64,000 bases of DNA from Sipunculus nudus (taxonomy: Eukaryota; Annelida; Sipuncula; Golfingiida; Sipunculidae): assembly GCA_026874595.1 (NCBI GenBank), contig CM049312.1:53201429-53265428 (forward strand), read 5' to 3'. Shown here one piece after another: positions 41,616 through 55,200 of the stretch (position 1 is the first letter of the stretch; the number at the start of each line of letters is the position of its first letter). Below the pieces are notes generated by a model. The model did not search any database, was not told the DNA's origin, and saw only the letters and a list, made by a program, of their open reading frames with translations. A program made the translations under genes and the position numbers.

Positions 41616-41665
<50 letters not shown>
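41599..41665. repeat. (TA)n microsatellite
   Basis: A run of TA dinucleotides from about 41620. Confidence 0.9.
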
Positions 41666-41668
<3 letters not shown>

Positions 41669-42336
41669 CAGAACAATGAAGCAAAACGAGTATTTGGGGC
41701 TCAGGTTAATTATTATTTTAGGAATGGAAATTTAGTAATTATGTGTGGGATGGATGTTGAGTGAATTAGGCATATCATGCACGTGTCATGCCAGATACGG
41801 GTCGCTCTGCCCCGAGGGAGGGGTATGACGTAATAGTAGGTCGGCGAAGGGTATAGCGATGCCCAGAGGGTGGCTTAGTACCAGCCAGCCCTATCTCCGA
41901 TAATTTGTCATTGTCACGGATAGCCTATAGATTAATTTTTGCCACGGGTTGGAGGGGAAAATTCGGTTTTAATTAATTTAACCAATCAGGATTAGTTGAA
42001 GATAGTGGTTTTGAAATAATTTGAGAGAGGGGAGTTAGCAACGGGCGGGCGAGGTAAGCAGACGGAAAAGACTGTGTAACTTTAAAAACAAGGGAGGGAA
42101 TACGCAAGGGCGATTCGCCTTAACAGGTCAAAGTGCACTTAAGCTTAGAGTCCAGAGGGGAACTAGAGTTCTATAGTGGCAGTGTCAGTGTACAAGGATA
42201 GTACAAGAAGCTAATTCGAGAAGCCCGAAGAAAGCCCGGAAAACATAAAGAACAAGTGTGTAAACCTCAGTGCTGAATAAAGCCTTTTTTGTTATCATTA
42301 ACTGTAACCAGCGGTTGTTTTCACTCAGCAACACAC
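41666..42336 (+). repeat. Candidate solo LTR
   Basis: Starts TGTCAGAACA and ends ...CAGCAACACACA; AATAAA at about 42277 followed by a T-run and a 50-bp tail looks like an LTR R/U5 region. Composition (GC-richer) is unlike its flanks. No second copy, primer site or clear target duplication is visible in the window. Confidence 0.4.
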
Positions 42337-43279
42337 ACAAGCGAACTCACTGAAAAAAACAGCAAAACCTTGGACAGCGAGCCTTAGAGGTTTAATAAAC
42401 GTCGTATTAAATCCTCAAATCATAATTATCCATAACTACATTTACAAACGCACATATCAGCTACGGAGGATATAATGATAATATATATATGGTGCATGTA
42501 TTATGATGCTTCCCTGTTCCGTTTGTACAGCAATCAAGGTACAAAGAATAATCTTGTGCAGCCCCACGCCACCACACGTATCACATTTGAATGTAAATTA
42601 AAAATAATATTTAACTGAGATATTAAGACTGAATTTAAGTTAATAATCTAATTAACCCTTTTATATAAACATGTAGATTTCTACTGCATATATGCAGACC
42701 ATTTTGCATATTAGAAACATTCAAATCTCTTTCCTTCTACAAGACACATATATTTTAATTTTTTTTTGTCCTATATAATTTCAACTGGTGTCTTAAATTT
42801 TAAAATTATTGTACATATTTATGGTACATATGAGCTATTACGACTGAATATAAGTTAAACCTTAGTTAAACCTCTTTATGTAAAAGCAAGTAATTATCTT
42901 TCTAACTAACATTTCCAATATTTTTACGTCCCAGGTGATTTACTCTGTGCAGGCTATAGGTTATTTTTAGACCCTTAAAAATCTTCAGCAAGATATATGT
43001 TAAATTTTGTGTACCATTTCTTTACAAGTGGTGTCTTACATGTTTTGAAGTAAGGTACATATTAAATTTCAAACATATTATCTTTCCCAAGTGCATGTAT
43101 TGTGTCGATTTATATTTTCTTCCTCTCTGTCTCCATTCCGTCTGTTGTTATTCATATCCCTTTATTCATCCTCTCTTTTATTTCTATTTAATTACATATT
43201 AAATGATTTATATAATTTTTTTTCTGCGCTTTAACCACTTGTTAGGTTCATTTTTTTGTCAAAGATGTGACAACTTTGG
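42337..43279. other. AT-rich spacer, no gene seen
   Basis: Nothing recognised on either strand. Confidence 0.5.
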
Positions 43280-43920
43280 TTGATTCGTCAAAACACTCTT
43301 GAGATAAATGCATGCATTGATGTATTTTTCGAATGTGTGCATGATATAGTTGCCACCTGTCATCTGTACGAGAAAGCTATCAGAGGATATCCAAATTTCA
43401 GGCCAATACGCCCAACCTCTCCTAAGACATACGTGATATTCACCCAAAACAGATGCACATATGAACATCACGCAAAAACGATTGTAGGTGGCACAACCAG
43501 TTTTGTAAACATGACATGCCGCTCCAAGGCAATGGACATGCAGAATTGCAGGCCGACTTTTCGAAACACTCCTGAGAAAAATGCATGGATGAATACGAAT
43601 ACGTGATTGCAATTGGCACCACTAGTCTCTGGTACGAAAAAGCTTCCCAAGATGGATAAACTTGCAGAATTGCAGGCTGATACATCCATCCACACCTGAG
43701 ATATATATGTGCAATTTTCACCCAACACAAAAATATGGATGGACGCTACACGAAAAATATTGTAGGTGGCGCTGCCATGCTTTGTATACGAGCCTAAGAT
43801 ATCAAAGATCTATACACATGCACAATTTAAGGCCGATACATTGAACTACTCCTGAAATATGTGTGATTTTTACCGAAAGCAAAAGGCGGCAGAAATGGGC
43901 TGAAAACAAAGTATCGGCAA
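43280..43920. repeat. Diverged relative of the 35.1-36.6 kb repeat
   Basis: GTAGGTGGCACAACCAG at about 43483 and GTAGGTGGCGCTGCCATG at about 43761, a 278-bp spacing, together with GATATATGTGC-type blocks, mirror the 280-bp units at 35.4-36.4 kb. Confidence 0.6.
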
Positions 43921-45117
<1,197 letters not shown>

Positions 45118-46270
45118 TTAGCTCAGCTGACTGTAACTCATCTGGGCTATAGCGATCACATTTTGTCCGTCGTCCGTCCAGCCATCCGGCCGTCTGTCCG
45201 TTAACTAGGCAAAAATCGTAACCGCTGGACCTGAGATCATCTTACTTTACATCCTAAGAGGTCCATGAAAAATCTCCTTGGAAACCTAAAATTAGGTCTC
45301 TGTTACCCATATTCTACAAGCTATGGGGCTCCGAAGTATCCCCCCCCCAATAATGAAAAATTTTATACAAAAGCTCAAGTACCTGAACAACTAATGCATT
45401 GATCACCATGATTCCTTGCATTGATATTGATCATGGAGAGTACCATCAGTTTCTGCAGACTGGTGGCGCCACCTGTATTTTTTCAATTTTTTACGATTTT
45501 TTTCTCTATTTTTGAGACCTTAAAAGATGTGGTGATCTGTTAAAAGGGAACCGCTGGACTTAAAATCTTTTGTCTCGACATGCTGGGAGGCCCATGAAAA
45601 GTCTCCTTGGAAACCTGAAATTAGGTCACTGGTACCCATATTCTTCAAGCTATTGGGCTCCGAAGTACCCGCAGAATAATGAAAGATTTGATACAAAAGC
45701 TCAAATATCTGAACAACTAATGCATTGATCACCATTATTCTTTGCATGGATATTCATCATGGAGTTTTTTATCAGTTTCTGCAGACTGGTAGCGCCGCCT
45801 GTATTTTTTTCGATTTTTTACTATTTTTTATCTTTTTTTTGAGACCTTAAAATATGCGGTCATCTGTTAACAGGGCTCAAATCGTAACAACTAGACCGAA
45901 AAATCTTCTCACTTTACATCCAGAGAGGTACATGAAAAGTCTCTGGTACCCATATTCTCTGAGCTATTGGGCTTATAAGCACCCCCCATCATAATTAAAA
46001 ATTTGATACCAAAGCAGGGCACAAATCATAAACATTGGACCTGGAATCTTCCAACCTAAAATCCAGGAAGGTTTATGAAAATCTCCTTGGAAACGAGTAT
46101 TTAGGTCTCTGTTACCTATAATTTCCGAGCTATAGGGCTTATAGGCACCCCTCAGAATAATTGAAAATTTGATACCAAAGTAGGGCACAAATCATAACCT
46201 TAGGGCCCAGAATCTTCTAACGTGACATCCTGAGAGTTCCTCAAAAGTTCTCCCCAGAAACCTGAAATTG
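45118..46270. repeat. Truncated repeat beginning TTTAGCTCAGCTGACTG
   Basis: Shares its first ~90 bases (TTTAGCTCAGCTGAC...GTCCGTCGTCCGTCC) with the end of the insertion at 46520-48491. It then contains three to four diverged direct copies of a ~400-bp unit (landmark CTCCTTGGAAACCTGAAATTAGG). It abuts the broken end of the Gmr1-like element. Confidence 0.65.
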
Positions 46271-46282
46271 GGTCACAATGAA

Positions 46283-46516
46283 CTATTTTTGAACTACATT
46301 GTCTTTCCCTTTAATGTGTATGATATCAATATTGTAATCCTGTAAGAACAAACTCCATCTCAACAATCTTTGATTTTTACACTTCAACTTGTTCATGAAC
46401 ATGAGATGATTGTGATCACTGAAGACAATGATAGGCCTGGCTGATGAAGTAACATAAACTTCAAAATGTTGCAACGCCAAAATCCAAGCCAAACACTCTT
46501 TTTCAATAGTGGAGTA
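46283..46516 (-). pseudogene. Gmr1-like element: RNase H C-terminal fragment
   Basis: Reads YSTIEKECLAWILALQHFEV, ...FSDHNHLMF... and IHIKGKDNVV, the C-terminal part of a gypsy RNase H. It is separated from its N-terminal part by the 2-kb insertion at 46520-48491. The element ends here: no 3' LTR is seen, and other repeat sequence begins at about 46270. Confidence 0.85.
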
Positions 46517-46519
46517 GTT

Positions 46520-48491
46520 TTTAGCTCAGCTGACTGTAAGTCATCTGAGCTATAGTCGTGGTCCTTTGTCCGTCGTCCGTCCGTCCGGCCGGCCGTCCGT
46601 CCGTTAACAGGGCACGTTTTAAAACCGTTGGACCTACGAATCCAAAATTCTGCATACCATTAGATGTCCCCAAAATCTCCTACCATACCGAAAATTGGGT
46701 CATTAGAACTTCGTTCCTTCGAGATATTAAGGAAAAACCTCCGTTTTCCATAAAAAAGCAATTGTTACACTTCAAGTCTGCCTATTATCAAAACCACTGA
46801 TCTGTTTTTGATCATATTTAGTATTCATATTCTTCCATATATTTACTGTGCACATACCAAAAATTAGGTCAGTATTGGGTATTATTTTAAAGTTATAGGC
46901 CCAAATATAATGCAGTTTTTTAAAAATCAGGAAATATATTTGCTCACTTAACATGAGAATTGCTGAAGCTGAAGACTTTTTTTCAGGAATATAACTTTAT
47001 TTAATCAAGATTAAATTGTTTACCCAAAATTAGATCTGAATTTTGCAAATTTTTCAAGTTATTAGCATAAATAAAAAATTAATACCTTAAATTTTGTCCA
47101 ACTTTGGCAGTGGCACGTTTTTTCCCTGTAAGCACTGTTGATTTAATTTTCACAGCATATATACATAAGGATTTAATCTTTTAAAATCTGAAATTTCAAA
47201 GAAATTGTTTGAAAAGAGTAGCTTTTATTCAAGTTTTCATACACCATGTCAAGTGTTGTTTATATCTGGCCCACCTAGTAGTACAGCCTTCACTTGCATT
47301 ATGTAACCCACCCAGGCAGCTTGCCTTGACCCAGCTTGGCCACTACTAGCAGGCTTCTCCTCTGCCCTGCACTCACCCCCCCCCCCTAGCTGGTGCATAA
47401 ACTAGATAAATGTTATAATTTTCTGTATTTTATTTTATTCTTGGACATGCTACATTTTAGATTTTGGATTGTACCACCAGGGTTAAAGTGCACATTTAAT
47501 TGTGTCCACAAAGTGATGTATTGCTATGAAAGTATGGATGTTCATCAGATAAGTAATGCTTTACTTCAGAAGAGTAAAACTTCACCAGGTGTGAAATTGA
47601 CTATTAATTCCAGTTATTAATTATAGCTTAGATTGTAATTAGCATAATGATATTGTTTGTCCCTCATTCAAGCAACAGTGTGTATACTTTATTTGAAAAG
47701 ATGTTTTTATTTTTCAAATTTACTGAATCTTTTATTTTATTTCGGTGAATAAAACTCCAATGTGCAAAACTTTTTAATAGGAATTCAAGGAATAATTTTG
47801 TAGATGCCATGTTGTGGCATTATTTTCTTTTACATTCAGTTTAAACATTTGATTTAAAAATAATAAAATATATGTGTATGCATAATATGACCCAATGTGA
47901 GCTACAATCTGGATATATAATGATTGCAACTTAGAATTCTAATATTTTAACTTATATTTTCACTTTTATATTACAAATTTATATTTTTTTATATATATTT
48001 AATTTAAAAATTTCTTGCATAAGAATGGGAATTCAGGTAAAAATGAAAGTATTTGAATACCAGTGCAAATACTTTCAAAATGTATTCATGAATGCATATA
48101 TTCTATAATATTATTTTAATAATTAGTTCAGTTATATTTTATTTAAAAAATCATATGATTCTCTTATTATTTTTAATAAATATTATATTGGCACAACATT
48201 TGTTATTAAATTTTAATAAATAGTTGAACTCTTTTATTTTATGTGCTGCTTATAAGTTATATGGCCAGGTCAAAATCTGTGTGACAATAGCACTCCATTT
48301 GTTAATAAAATAAATGAAATGAATCCTCTTCCCTGTCTCCAAAAATACTATCAAAATCATACATAAGCTAAACACCAACAACTCATAATAAAGCTTATAT
48401 TTTTTACCACACAAAACCAGCATATGCCTCTTTCCCAAATCATATTTTTTATCATATATAACAGCTGAGCGCCGTGACCCATGGGTCCCTT
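46520..48491 (-). mobile_element. 2-kb repeat inserted in the Gmr1-like RNase H, 3-bp target duplication
   Basis: On the reverse strand the insert runs AAGGGACCCATGGGTCACGG ... GTCAGCTGAGCTAAA. It interrupts the codons for Q-N|Y-S, and AAC (plus-strand GTT at 46517-46519 and 48492-48494) is present on both sides. This defines the family's true ends. Other copies are at 380-1071, 1072-2756 and 60808-63419. It is non-coding. Confidence 0.85.
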
Positions 48492-48494
48492 GTT

Positions 48495-49470
48495 CTGGTT
48501 TGCATTAAACTTTCTTGAGAAATAATAAATTAGATGATCTATGCCATCATTGCCTTCTTGTAACAACACAGCACCCGCAGCAGTATCACTAGCATCTACA
48601 GCTAACTTAAAAGGTACAGAAAAGTCTGGAGCTACTAAAACTGGTGAACTTTGCAGAATTGCTTTCAAATTCTGAAATGCATTTTCACATTGAACATTCC
48701 ATACAAACTTTTGTTTCATCTTTAACAAATTTGTCAAAGGTTCAGCTACAGCAGAAAAATTTTGAAAAAAACTTCCTGTAGTACCCAACCATACCAAGAA
48801 ATGCATTATTTGCTTTTTGTTTTCTGGTCTAGGAAATGCAGAAATAGCACTTATCTTAGGATCAATAGGTTTTACCTGACCCTGCCCTACAATATGAACC
48901 AAAATGTTACTTGTGCATGACAAAACTCAGATTTACTAAGTTGACGGTCAGACATGCTTCACTGAGTCTTTCGAAGAGGTCGTGAAGAATTTGCAGATGT
49001 TTTTCCAAGGTGTCGCTGTACACGATGAGGTCATCAATATATGCGTCACAGCCCTGAATGTCCTTGACAACCATATGGATGAGGCGCTGGAACGTGGCTG
49101 GCGTGTTCTTCATGCCAACCGGCATAACTTTATACTGGTACAGTCCTTTCGGCGTCACAAATGCGGACACTTCTTTCGCTCGATCTGTCAGCGGAACTTG
49201 TCATAATCCTTTTAGCAAGTCAAACTTGGAAACATACCTGGAGTATTGACTCTATCAATACAATCATCGATCCTCGAAATCGGGAACGTGTCAGTCTTGT
49301 TGACAGAGTTGAGTTTTCGATATGCTGTGCACATATGGAAACTTCCATAAGGTTTTGGCACAAGAATACACGGTGAACTCCAGTTACTGTTACTAGGTTC
49401 AATAAAATCATTGTCCAGCAAATATTGAATCTCATCCCGAAGATACTTTTGTTTTTCTGGATTCAGTCTA
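48495..49470 (-). pseudogene. Gmr1-like element: reverse transcriptase and RNase H N-terminal part
   Basis: Reverse-strand segments in three frames give KQHPYRLNPEKQKYLRDEI, NWSSPCILVPKPYGSFHMC, MPVGMKNTPATFQRLI, AYIDDLIVYSD (the catalytic YIDD) and FKLAVDASDTAAGAVLLQ (RNase H). Frameshifts at about 49210 and 48920 break the frame. It lies downstream of the integrase, which is the reverse of the usual gypsy order. Confidence 0.88.
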
Positions 49471-50895
49471 TATGGATGTTGCTTGACTGCGCTTGCCTCG
49501 CCAACATCGACGTCATGGCACAACATGTTAGTTCGCGTTGGAATGTCACTTAACAAATGTTCATAATTCCGCAGCAGGTTCTTGAGCTCTTGTTGTTCTT
49601 GTGCGATTAGGTGTGACAGTTTGGCATCCAGGTTTTTAAGCACGTCTGAGTTTTTTAATGGTACTGTACCACACTGAATGTCTACATCACACTTAAAATC
49701 AGTATCTACTTTAACTGGGTCAGGGTCAGTTTTTACACAATTAACAGCAGTAACATTTTGTACAACATCTGATGTGCTATTTCTGTCATTATATGGTTTA
49801 AACATGTTAACATGGCACAGTTGTTTCTTCTTACGTCTATCTGGTGTCAACAGTATGTAATTTAAATCACTGACTTTCTTGTCAACAATATAAGGACCAA
49901 AATACCTAGCTTGCAGAGGTCTGCCAGGGATTGGAGGTAAGGCAAGGACCTTTTCACCAGGCTCAAACGTCCTAATTACAGTGTGCTTGTCATACTTTGT
50001 TTTCATTTTACTTTGTGCAGATTTTAGATTTGACTTTGCAATCTCACAAGCATTGTGTAGTTTAGTGCGAAAGTCTGAGACAAACTGCAGTAAACTAAGA
50101 GAATCAGGATTTTCACACAAGAGTTTTTCTTTAAGGAGTTTCAATGGTCCGCGAACGGAGTGTCCAAAAACTAGTTCAAAGGGACTGAAACCCAAGGACT
50201 CTTGAAAGGATTCTCTGATAGCAAACAACAATAGGTGGATTCCTTCATCCCAGTCTTTCTGTGTGTCATAGCAATAAGTCCTGATCATGTTATTTTAATG
50301 TCTGGTGAAAACGCTCGAGGGCGCCCTGACTTTCAGGATGGTATGGCGAAGACCTGCACTGTTTCATACCTAGCTCAAGCATAACCTGTTGGATTAAGCC
50401 AGACATAAAATTAGACCCTTGGTCAGACTGGACGGATTTTGGTAATAAAAAAAAAATGAAAAAAACTTTGTCAGAGCTTTGACAACACTTTTGGCATTAA
50501 TATTGCGCAATGGTATTGCCTCAGGGACCCTGGTAGATGCGCACATAATTGTCAGCAAGTATTCATGTCCAGATTTTGTTTTGGGCAGTGGTCCAACACA
50601 ATCAACAATAATCCTACTGAATGGTTCATCAAAGCAGGAATAGGCCTAAGTGGGGCCTTAGGAGGATTTTGATTGGGCTTGCCTACAATGTGGCATGTAT
50701 GGCATGATTTACAATATTGTACAACATCTTTCCTGAGGTTAGGCCAATAGAAGTGTGTACTAACTTTCTGATAAGTTTTATTTATACCTAAATGGCCAGA
50801 CAAAGGAGCCTCATGTGCCATGCTGAGGACTTCACTGCGAAAGCTTTTGGGCATTACTATTTGATGTTTGATGGCCCACTCATCATCAATCGCCA
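49471..50895 (-). pseudogene. Gmr1-like element: integrase (upstream of reverse transcriptase)
   Basis: From 50895 downwards: an HHCC zinc domain (HEAPLSGHLGINKTYQ...CKSCHTC), then a DDE core (VDCVGPLPKTKSG, SVQSDQGSNFMSG, GALERFHQTL) with frame breaks between about 50610 and 50290. A C-terminal part follows with GFSPFELVFG and a GPYIV module (RYFGPYIVDKKVSDLNY). The frame is then continuous into the reverse transcriptase region. Confidence 0.88.
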
Positions 50896-52294
50896 TTTAC
50901 GCATAAGCACTCCATTTTTGACATAGAAACAAACTGGGTTCTGTGACAGCTCATCTTTAGAAACTGCCCTTGGAAACAAACATGAAATATCAGGATCCTT
51001 ATGTTGTTCTGCAATAAGTTCTGACCTTGAGAATGCTGTATCCTGTACGGGCGAGTCATTAGACGAGCCACTAGTGACTCCCAGAGTGTTATCATCTAGA
51101 CCATTATCCTCATGTGTGTTTTTCTTGGCCATAGATCTAGTTACAGCACATGAAGGATACAAACCAAGTATTTCCTGACTTTCCGGATCAGTGTCCTGAT
51201 CAAGTGACGGCTGTTCTGTGACTATTGGTACAGGCTGTACTTTATCACCTGCAACATCATTGCCTAGTAGCAACTGAATTCCCTTCAAGGGTAAAGTAGT
51301 TCTTATGCCCACAGTAATATTCCCAGAAATCTGACTTTAAATGGATACTGTGAAGCGGAACTGAAGTGTGCCTGTCGGAAAACACACCATTAACAAGTGC
51401 ATGTGCACCAGTAAAGGACCTAATAGAAAATGGCAAAGTGTTTGCTAACATGAGAGTCTGCCCTGAACCAATGTCCCTCAAAATTCTAATAGGGGTAGAA
51501 TCTGAAAAATCACTTGAAAGTGATACAAAACCATCATGTATGAATGGCTCAAATAACTCTATTTCAGAGTCAAGAGAGGAATCTACTACCTCAACCTCAT
51601 CAAACAAAGAACTGACATTGACAGTGTCAGTCATAAACTCTGTTTCAGAGTCATCTAAGGAATCTACATCCTTTTTATCATCAAACTCCTCATAAGAGGC
51701 AACAGAGGAATTTTCCTCAGCAGAAACAAACCCTTGTTTGTCATAATAGGACCTGGCCTCATTTGAAATACTCTCACAAGAGTCATAAAAGGACTTAGCC
51801 TCATTTAGAGAACACTCCTCGCAAGAGTCTTGAAAGGAACTAGCCTTATTTAATTCCTCGCAGGTTTTTACCCCGCAAGCTACGGATTCTTCTTTGGATT
51901 CAGAAGGCACGTGGGCCTCCGTAGCATTTAACTCTTTACTAGAGTCAAAAATGGAGTTGTACCCCCTATTTACATGAAAAGAGCCTGGCTCTTGTACTAT
52001 GCTATGCATAGATTTTGAAACAAAAACAGAAGGTTTGCTATTTGATCTATTCGCAAGTTTCCAGCAGTCAGATATTAGATTACCTTCCTTCTTGCAGTAA
52101 TTACAGATTTTCTTTGAAAATGACTGGTCTTTGTTGGACTTAGACACAGTGGGGGTGGACTGAGATGTAGCTATGGGCTTTGCTGAACTATCAGGACTAC
52201 TAGTACTGGGAGACTGCGCTGTAAACTTCTTTTGGCCATACTGTTTTACATTCTTATTTGTGAATGACTGGTTTGATTTGCTAGTAAAGGACAT
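50857..52294 (-). pseudogene. Gmr1-like element: nucleocapsid and protease region
   Basis: A knuckle-like CNYCKKEGNLISDC has Asn where the CCHC His is expected. A long acidic/Ser-rich linker follows, then ILRDIGSGQTLML, where the protease usually has D-T/S-G; the Thr is replaced by Ile. GIQLLLGNDVAGDKV and CAVTRSMAKK are typical of this lineage. One frameshift near 51300 separates the two ORFs. The changed residues suggest an inactive protein. Confidence 0.8.
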
Positions 52295-53146
52295 TTTTTT
52301 GTGTCAATGAATAATCATCAGCTAATTGAGCAGCAATGTCAAGTGTTTCAGGACTTTTCTCATCGAGAAAAGTTTTAACATCTGCATTAATACAGCGCTT
52401 AAATTCTTCAAGCAAAATCAACTGGCGCAAATTTTCATAATCTTTCATTACATTTTTTAGAACTACACCAGCGATCAAATAACTGCTCTTTTGTCCTAGC
52501 ACATTTGACGTAGGTCTGTTCTTTGCGCTTTTCCCAATTTCTGAATTTCTGGCGGTAAGCCTCTGGATCTAACTCATAACCTTTTAGGATTAACCGTTTT
52601 ACCAGGTCATAGTCAGCAGCAGCTTCTACTGAAAGCTCTGTATAAATTTTTCTGGCCTTGCCAGTCCAATTTTCCTTTTTAAATTTTCAGCTACCTTCTC
52701 AAAGTGTAAGAAATATTTATCAACACCTTTTTCTTGAAAAGGTGGGACAAGTCTAATGTGTTTAGTAACATCAAAACTGTGAGTTCTGGCAGCACTTAGA
52801 CTACGTTCTACTTTAAGTCTTTCTAACTCCAATCGTTTTAACTTAATTTCCTTTTCTTTTTCTAATTCTAACTGTTTTAATGCAAGCTCATGTTGCATTT
52901 CCAACTTTTTCAATTCTAATTGGAAAGCAAGGCTGTCACTTTTTGATGTTTCAACTTCAGTCTCTTCAATTAAACCTTTGCTAAAAGATCTTGCATGATT
53001 TTAGCAATGATCTTAGGCTTTCTCAAAGCTTTTTTTACACTTAGCCCTAAGTGTTGTCCCAAACGCAACAACTGACCTTTTGACAACTGTTCAAGTTGAT
53101 CAGGGTCCGGATCGTCAACAAATGTCTCAGGTTTGAAATTTGCCAT
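52281..53146 (-). pseudogene. Gmr1-like element: Gag with SCAN-like domain
   Basis: ATG at 53146 opens MANFKPETFVDDPDPDQ, followed by LSKGQLLRLGQHLGL, a Glu/Lys/Leu coiled coil (EKEKEIKLKRLELERLK) and RLVPPFQEKGVDKYFLHFEKV. After frame breaks at about 52978, 52640 and 52460 comes a SCAN-like stretch: FRNWEKRKEQTYV, then LLEEFKRCINADVKTFLDEK and SPETLDIAAQLADDY. SCAN domains of vertebrate zinc-finger proteins are thought to derive from Gag of Gmr1-like elements. Confidence 0.8.
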
Positions 53147-53289
53147 GGTAAGATGTTAAAAGAATAACAAAAAACCACTGAGATAAATCCTGTAAACAAT
53201 GTACTGAAAACAATATGTAATCTTGTAAACAATGTATGATAAAACAATGTGTCCAAGTCAAGGCCTAATAAATTTGAAAACTATTAAGC

Positions 53290-53307
53290 ATCCCGGACGA
53301 GCCCCCA
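53290..53307 (-). other. Primer binding site, tRNA-Pro type
   Basis: On the reverse strand TGGGGGCTCGTCCGGGAT, an 18-base primer site complementary to the 3' end of tRNA-Pro, six bases after the LTR. Confidence 0.9.
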
Positions 53308-53313
53308 TTTTTA

Positions 53314-53844
53314 TGTTACGGAACCTAATATAAACAGAGCACGTATGCGTGATGAACACAAATTTTGTAATGGAGATAAGAAAGTCAGATTCTGTAACAC
53401 TAGGCAGCGTCAAATGTCTAGGGGAATGAATAAAGAAGTCAGTGTTTTTTTTAAACAAATAACTATAATTTATTCTTAAAACAACCCTAACAATAAAATA
53501 CACTAAATCAATACAATTATACAGTAAAACAGCAGAATCTGACACACGCTTCTGCGTCCGTGGAATCTTCTCTGCTCTCTGCCCTTCCGTTCTAAAACAC
53601 AGTCCCTTTATATACCTTCACACCCCAAGCCGAGAATTTTCCACTTCTCGAACAGTCTATAAGGACCTTACTCAACAGTAAACACGCGTTTCAGGAATTC
53701 TCTAGAAAACATCGCCGTGCCTCTACACACAGTGGTGTACACGTGATCTCGCCCAAAGCCAGCACCACAACAAGAGTTCAACCAGTACGGATTAAACATA
53801 GAATGTCACACGAGCGCCACAACAGGAGCCACGCCCGTGTCACA
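53314..53844 (-). repeat. 5' LTR of the Gmr1-like element (531 bp)
   Basis: On the reverse strand it runs TGTGACACGGGCG ... CCGTAACA. It has a TATA box (GGTATATAAAG, plus-strand 53606-53616) and sits correctly relative to the tRNA-Pro primer site and gag. No 3' partner is in the window. Confidence 0.8.
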
Positions 53845-54640
53845 TAATAAAAAGAGCACCTGAAACAAAATACATAGTTTAAGGTGAGCTTGCGAGTGTG
53901 TGTAGAAGGATCTTTAACACTGACCTCATGCCATTTTGAAATGATGGTCAATATTTTCAATGTTAAGGCAAGATAGTTATTTTTATCAAAATAGATAAGT
54001 GACATGAAAATGATTGATCAACTTAACAATGGAAAAAATGTCTCGAGGAAGAAACATAATCCCCTAGAAAATCCCCCCCCCCCAACTAAATCAAACAGAG
54101 TGACACACACATCTCAGGGGTATTCACTGGTTGGCCCTTCAGTATGATACGTTTTCAGTGAACAGCTTTTTATAAAGTGAACCCACTGGATAAATAAAAA
54201 AAAAGTTTTGTCTGAACAACGCTTAAGACATATTTTTCTTTGAATGATTAAAATACCTCATTTATTTTTCGTATGACGTTCACATGAAATCTATTTGTAG
54301 CTTAAGGACATAGTTAGCAGAATGGGAAGTTATTCTTTGGTAGGCTCCGCATCAATCGTCAAAGGTTAACTGAATTATTCAATATTATTCTTGCTTTAAC
54401 CTTGTTTGTACTGCAATGACCTTTTCACCCATATTAGTTACCTTTTAAGGTACTTGTGTAAAATACACCAAAAAACGGAACAGCAATTAATAACCATGAT
54501 AAAACAGTTGATAATATGCAAAAGAGGACTTCAGCACACAGAAGTCGAAAGTGTAATGAGATTTCGGAATGTGATGTCTCTTCAGGGAACGTGAATCTGG
54601 TCTTCCTGATGATAAAGAGCAAACTCCTGGACTCTGACTT
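53845..54640. other. Spacer, no gene seen
   Basis: AT-rich with a short poly-C at about 54075. No coding region recognised. Confidence 0.45.
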
Positions 54641-55200
54641 CTTTAACACTCGGTCACAACCAGGATACGGTCGCCGTACGGCGGGTGTTTTGGGCTATTC
54701 CATGCGGTTGACGTACGACAACCGTGCGTTTTTCGAAGGCCACAGGGACTCCGCAACGACCGTAACTGACATTAGCGTTGCAAGCGCTTAAGTGGTTGCG
54801 GCGGCCGTGCGTCAGGCAGCCACCTACGGGCTCCGTACAGTAGACGTACGAATGTCGTAAGATGCCCGTGCGATTTTTAACGCCTAATCGGCTACCCGAG
54901 AGATGTACAGTGTACCTTCGCTGTCGTAAGGGGTCTTTGCGGCGTTAGCTTGTGGCGTCCGCAGGGTTAGCTTACTTTACTGTGCGAAGGCCATGAGAAT
55001 GAGGAAGACACCTTGCCGTTCCCGCACGTCGGCCGCATAAGTATTCTTGCGATTTCAAATACCTACCGGTGATCTACGGTATGCGGTGACCGCAGGGGGT
55101 TGTGACCAAGGCTTAAGTATTTCTGCGGTCCCAAAAATTGTAGGGTACTCTACGGTGTGCGGTGACCGCAGCGGGTTGTGACTGAGGCTTTATATACGCG
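54641..55200. repeat. CpG-rich segment with a 76-bp-spaced direct duplication
   Basis: Markedly GC/CpG-rich compared with flanks. TCTACGGTRTGCGGTGACCGCAG begins at 55073 and 55149, each followed by GGGTTGTGACYRAGGCTT. GCGGTGACCGC is itself palindromic. The 91-codon ORF ending at 54791 shows no known domain. Confidence 0.6.
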
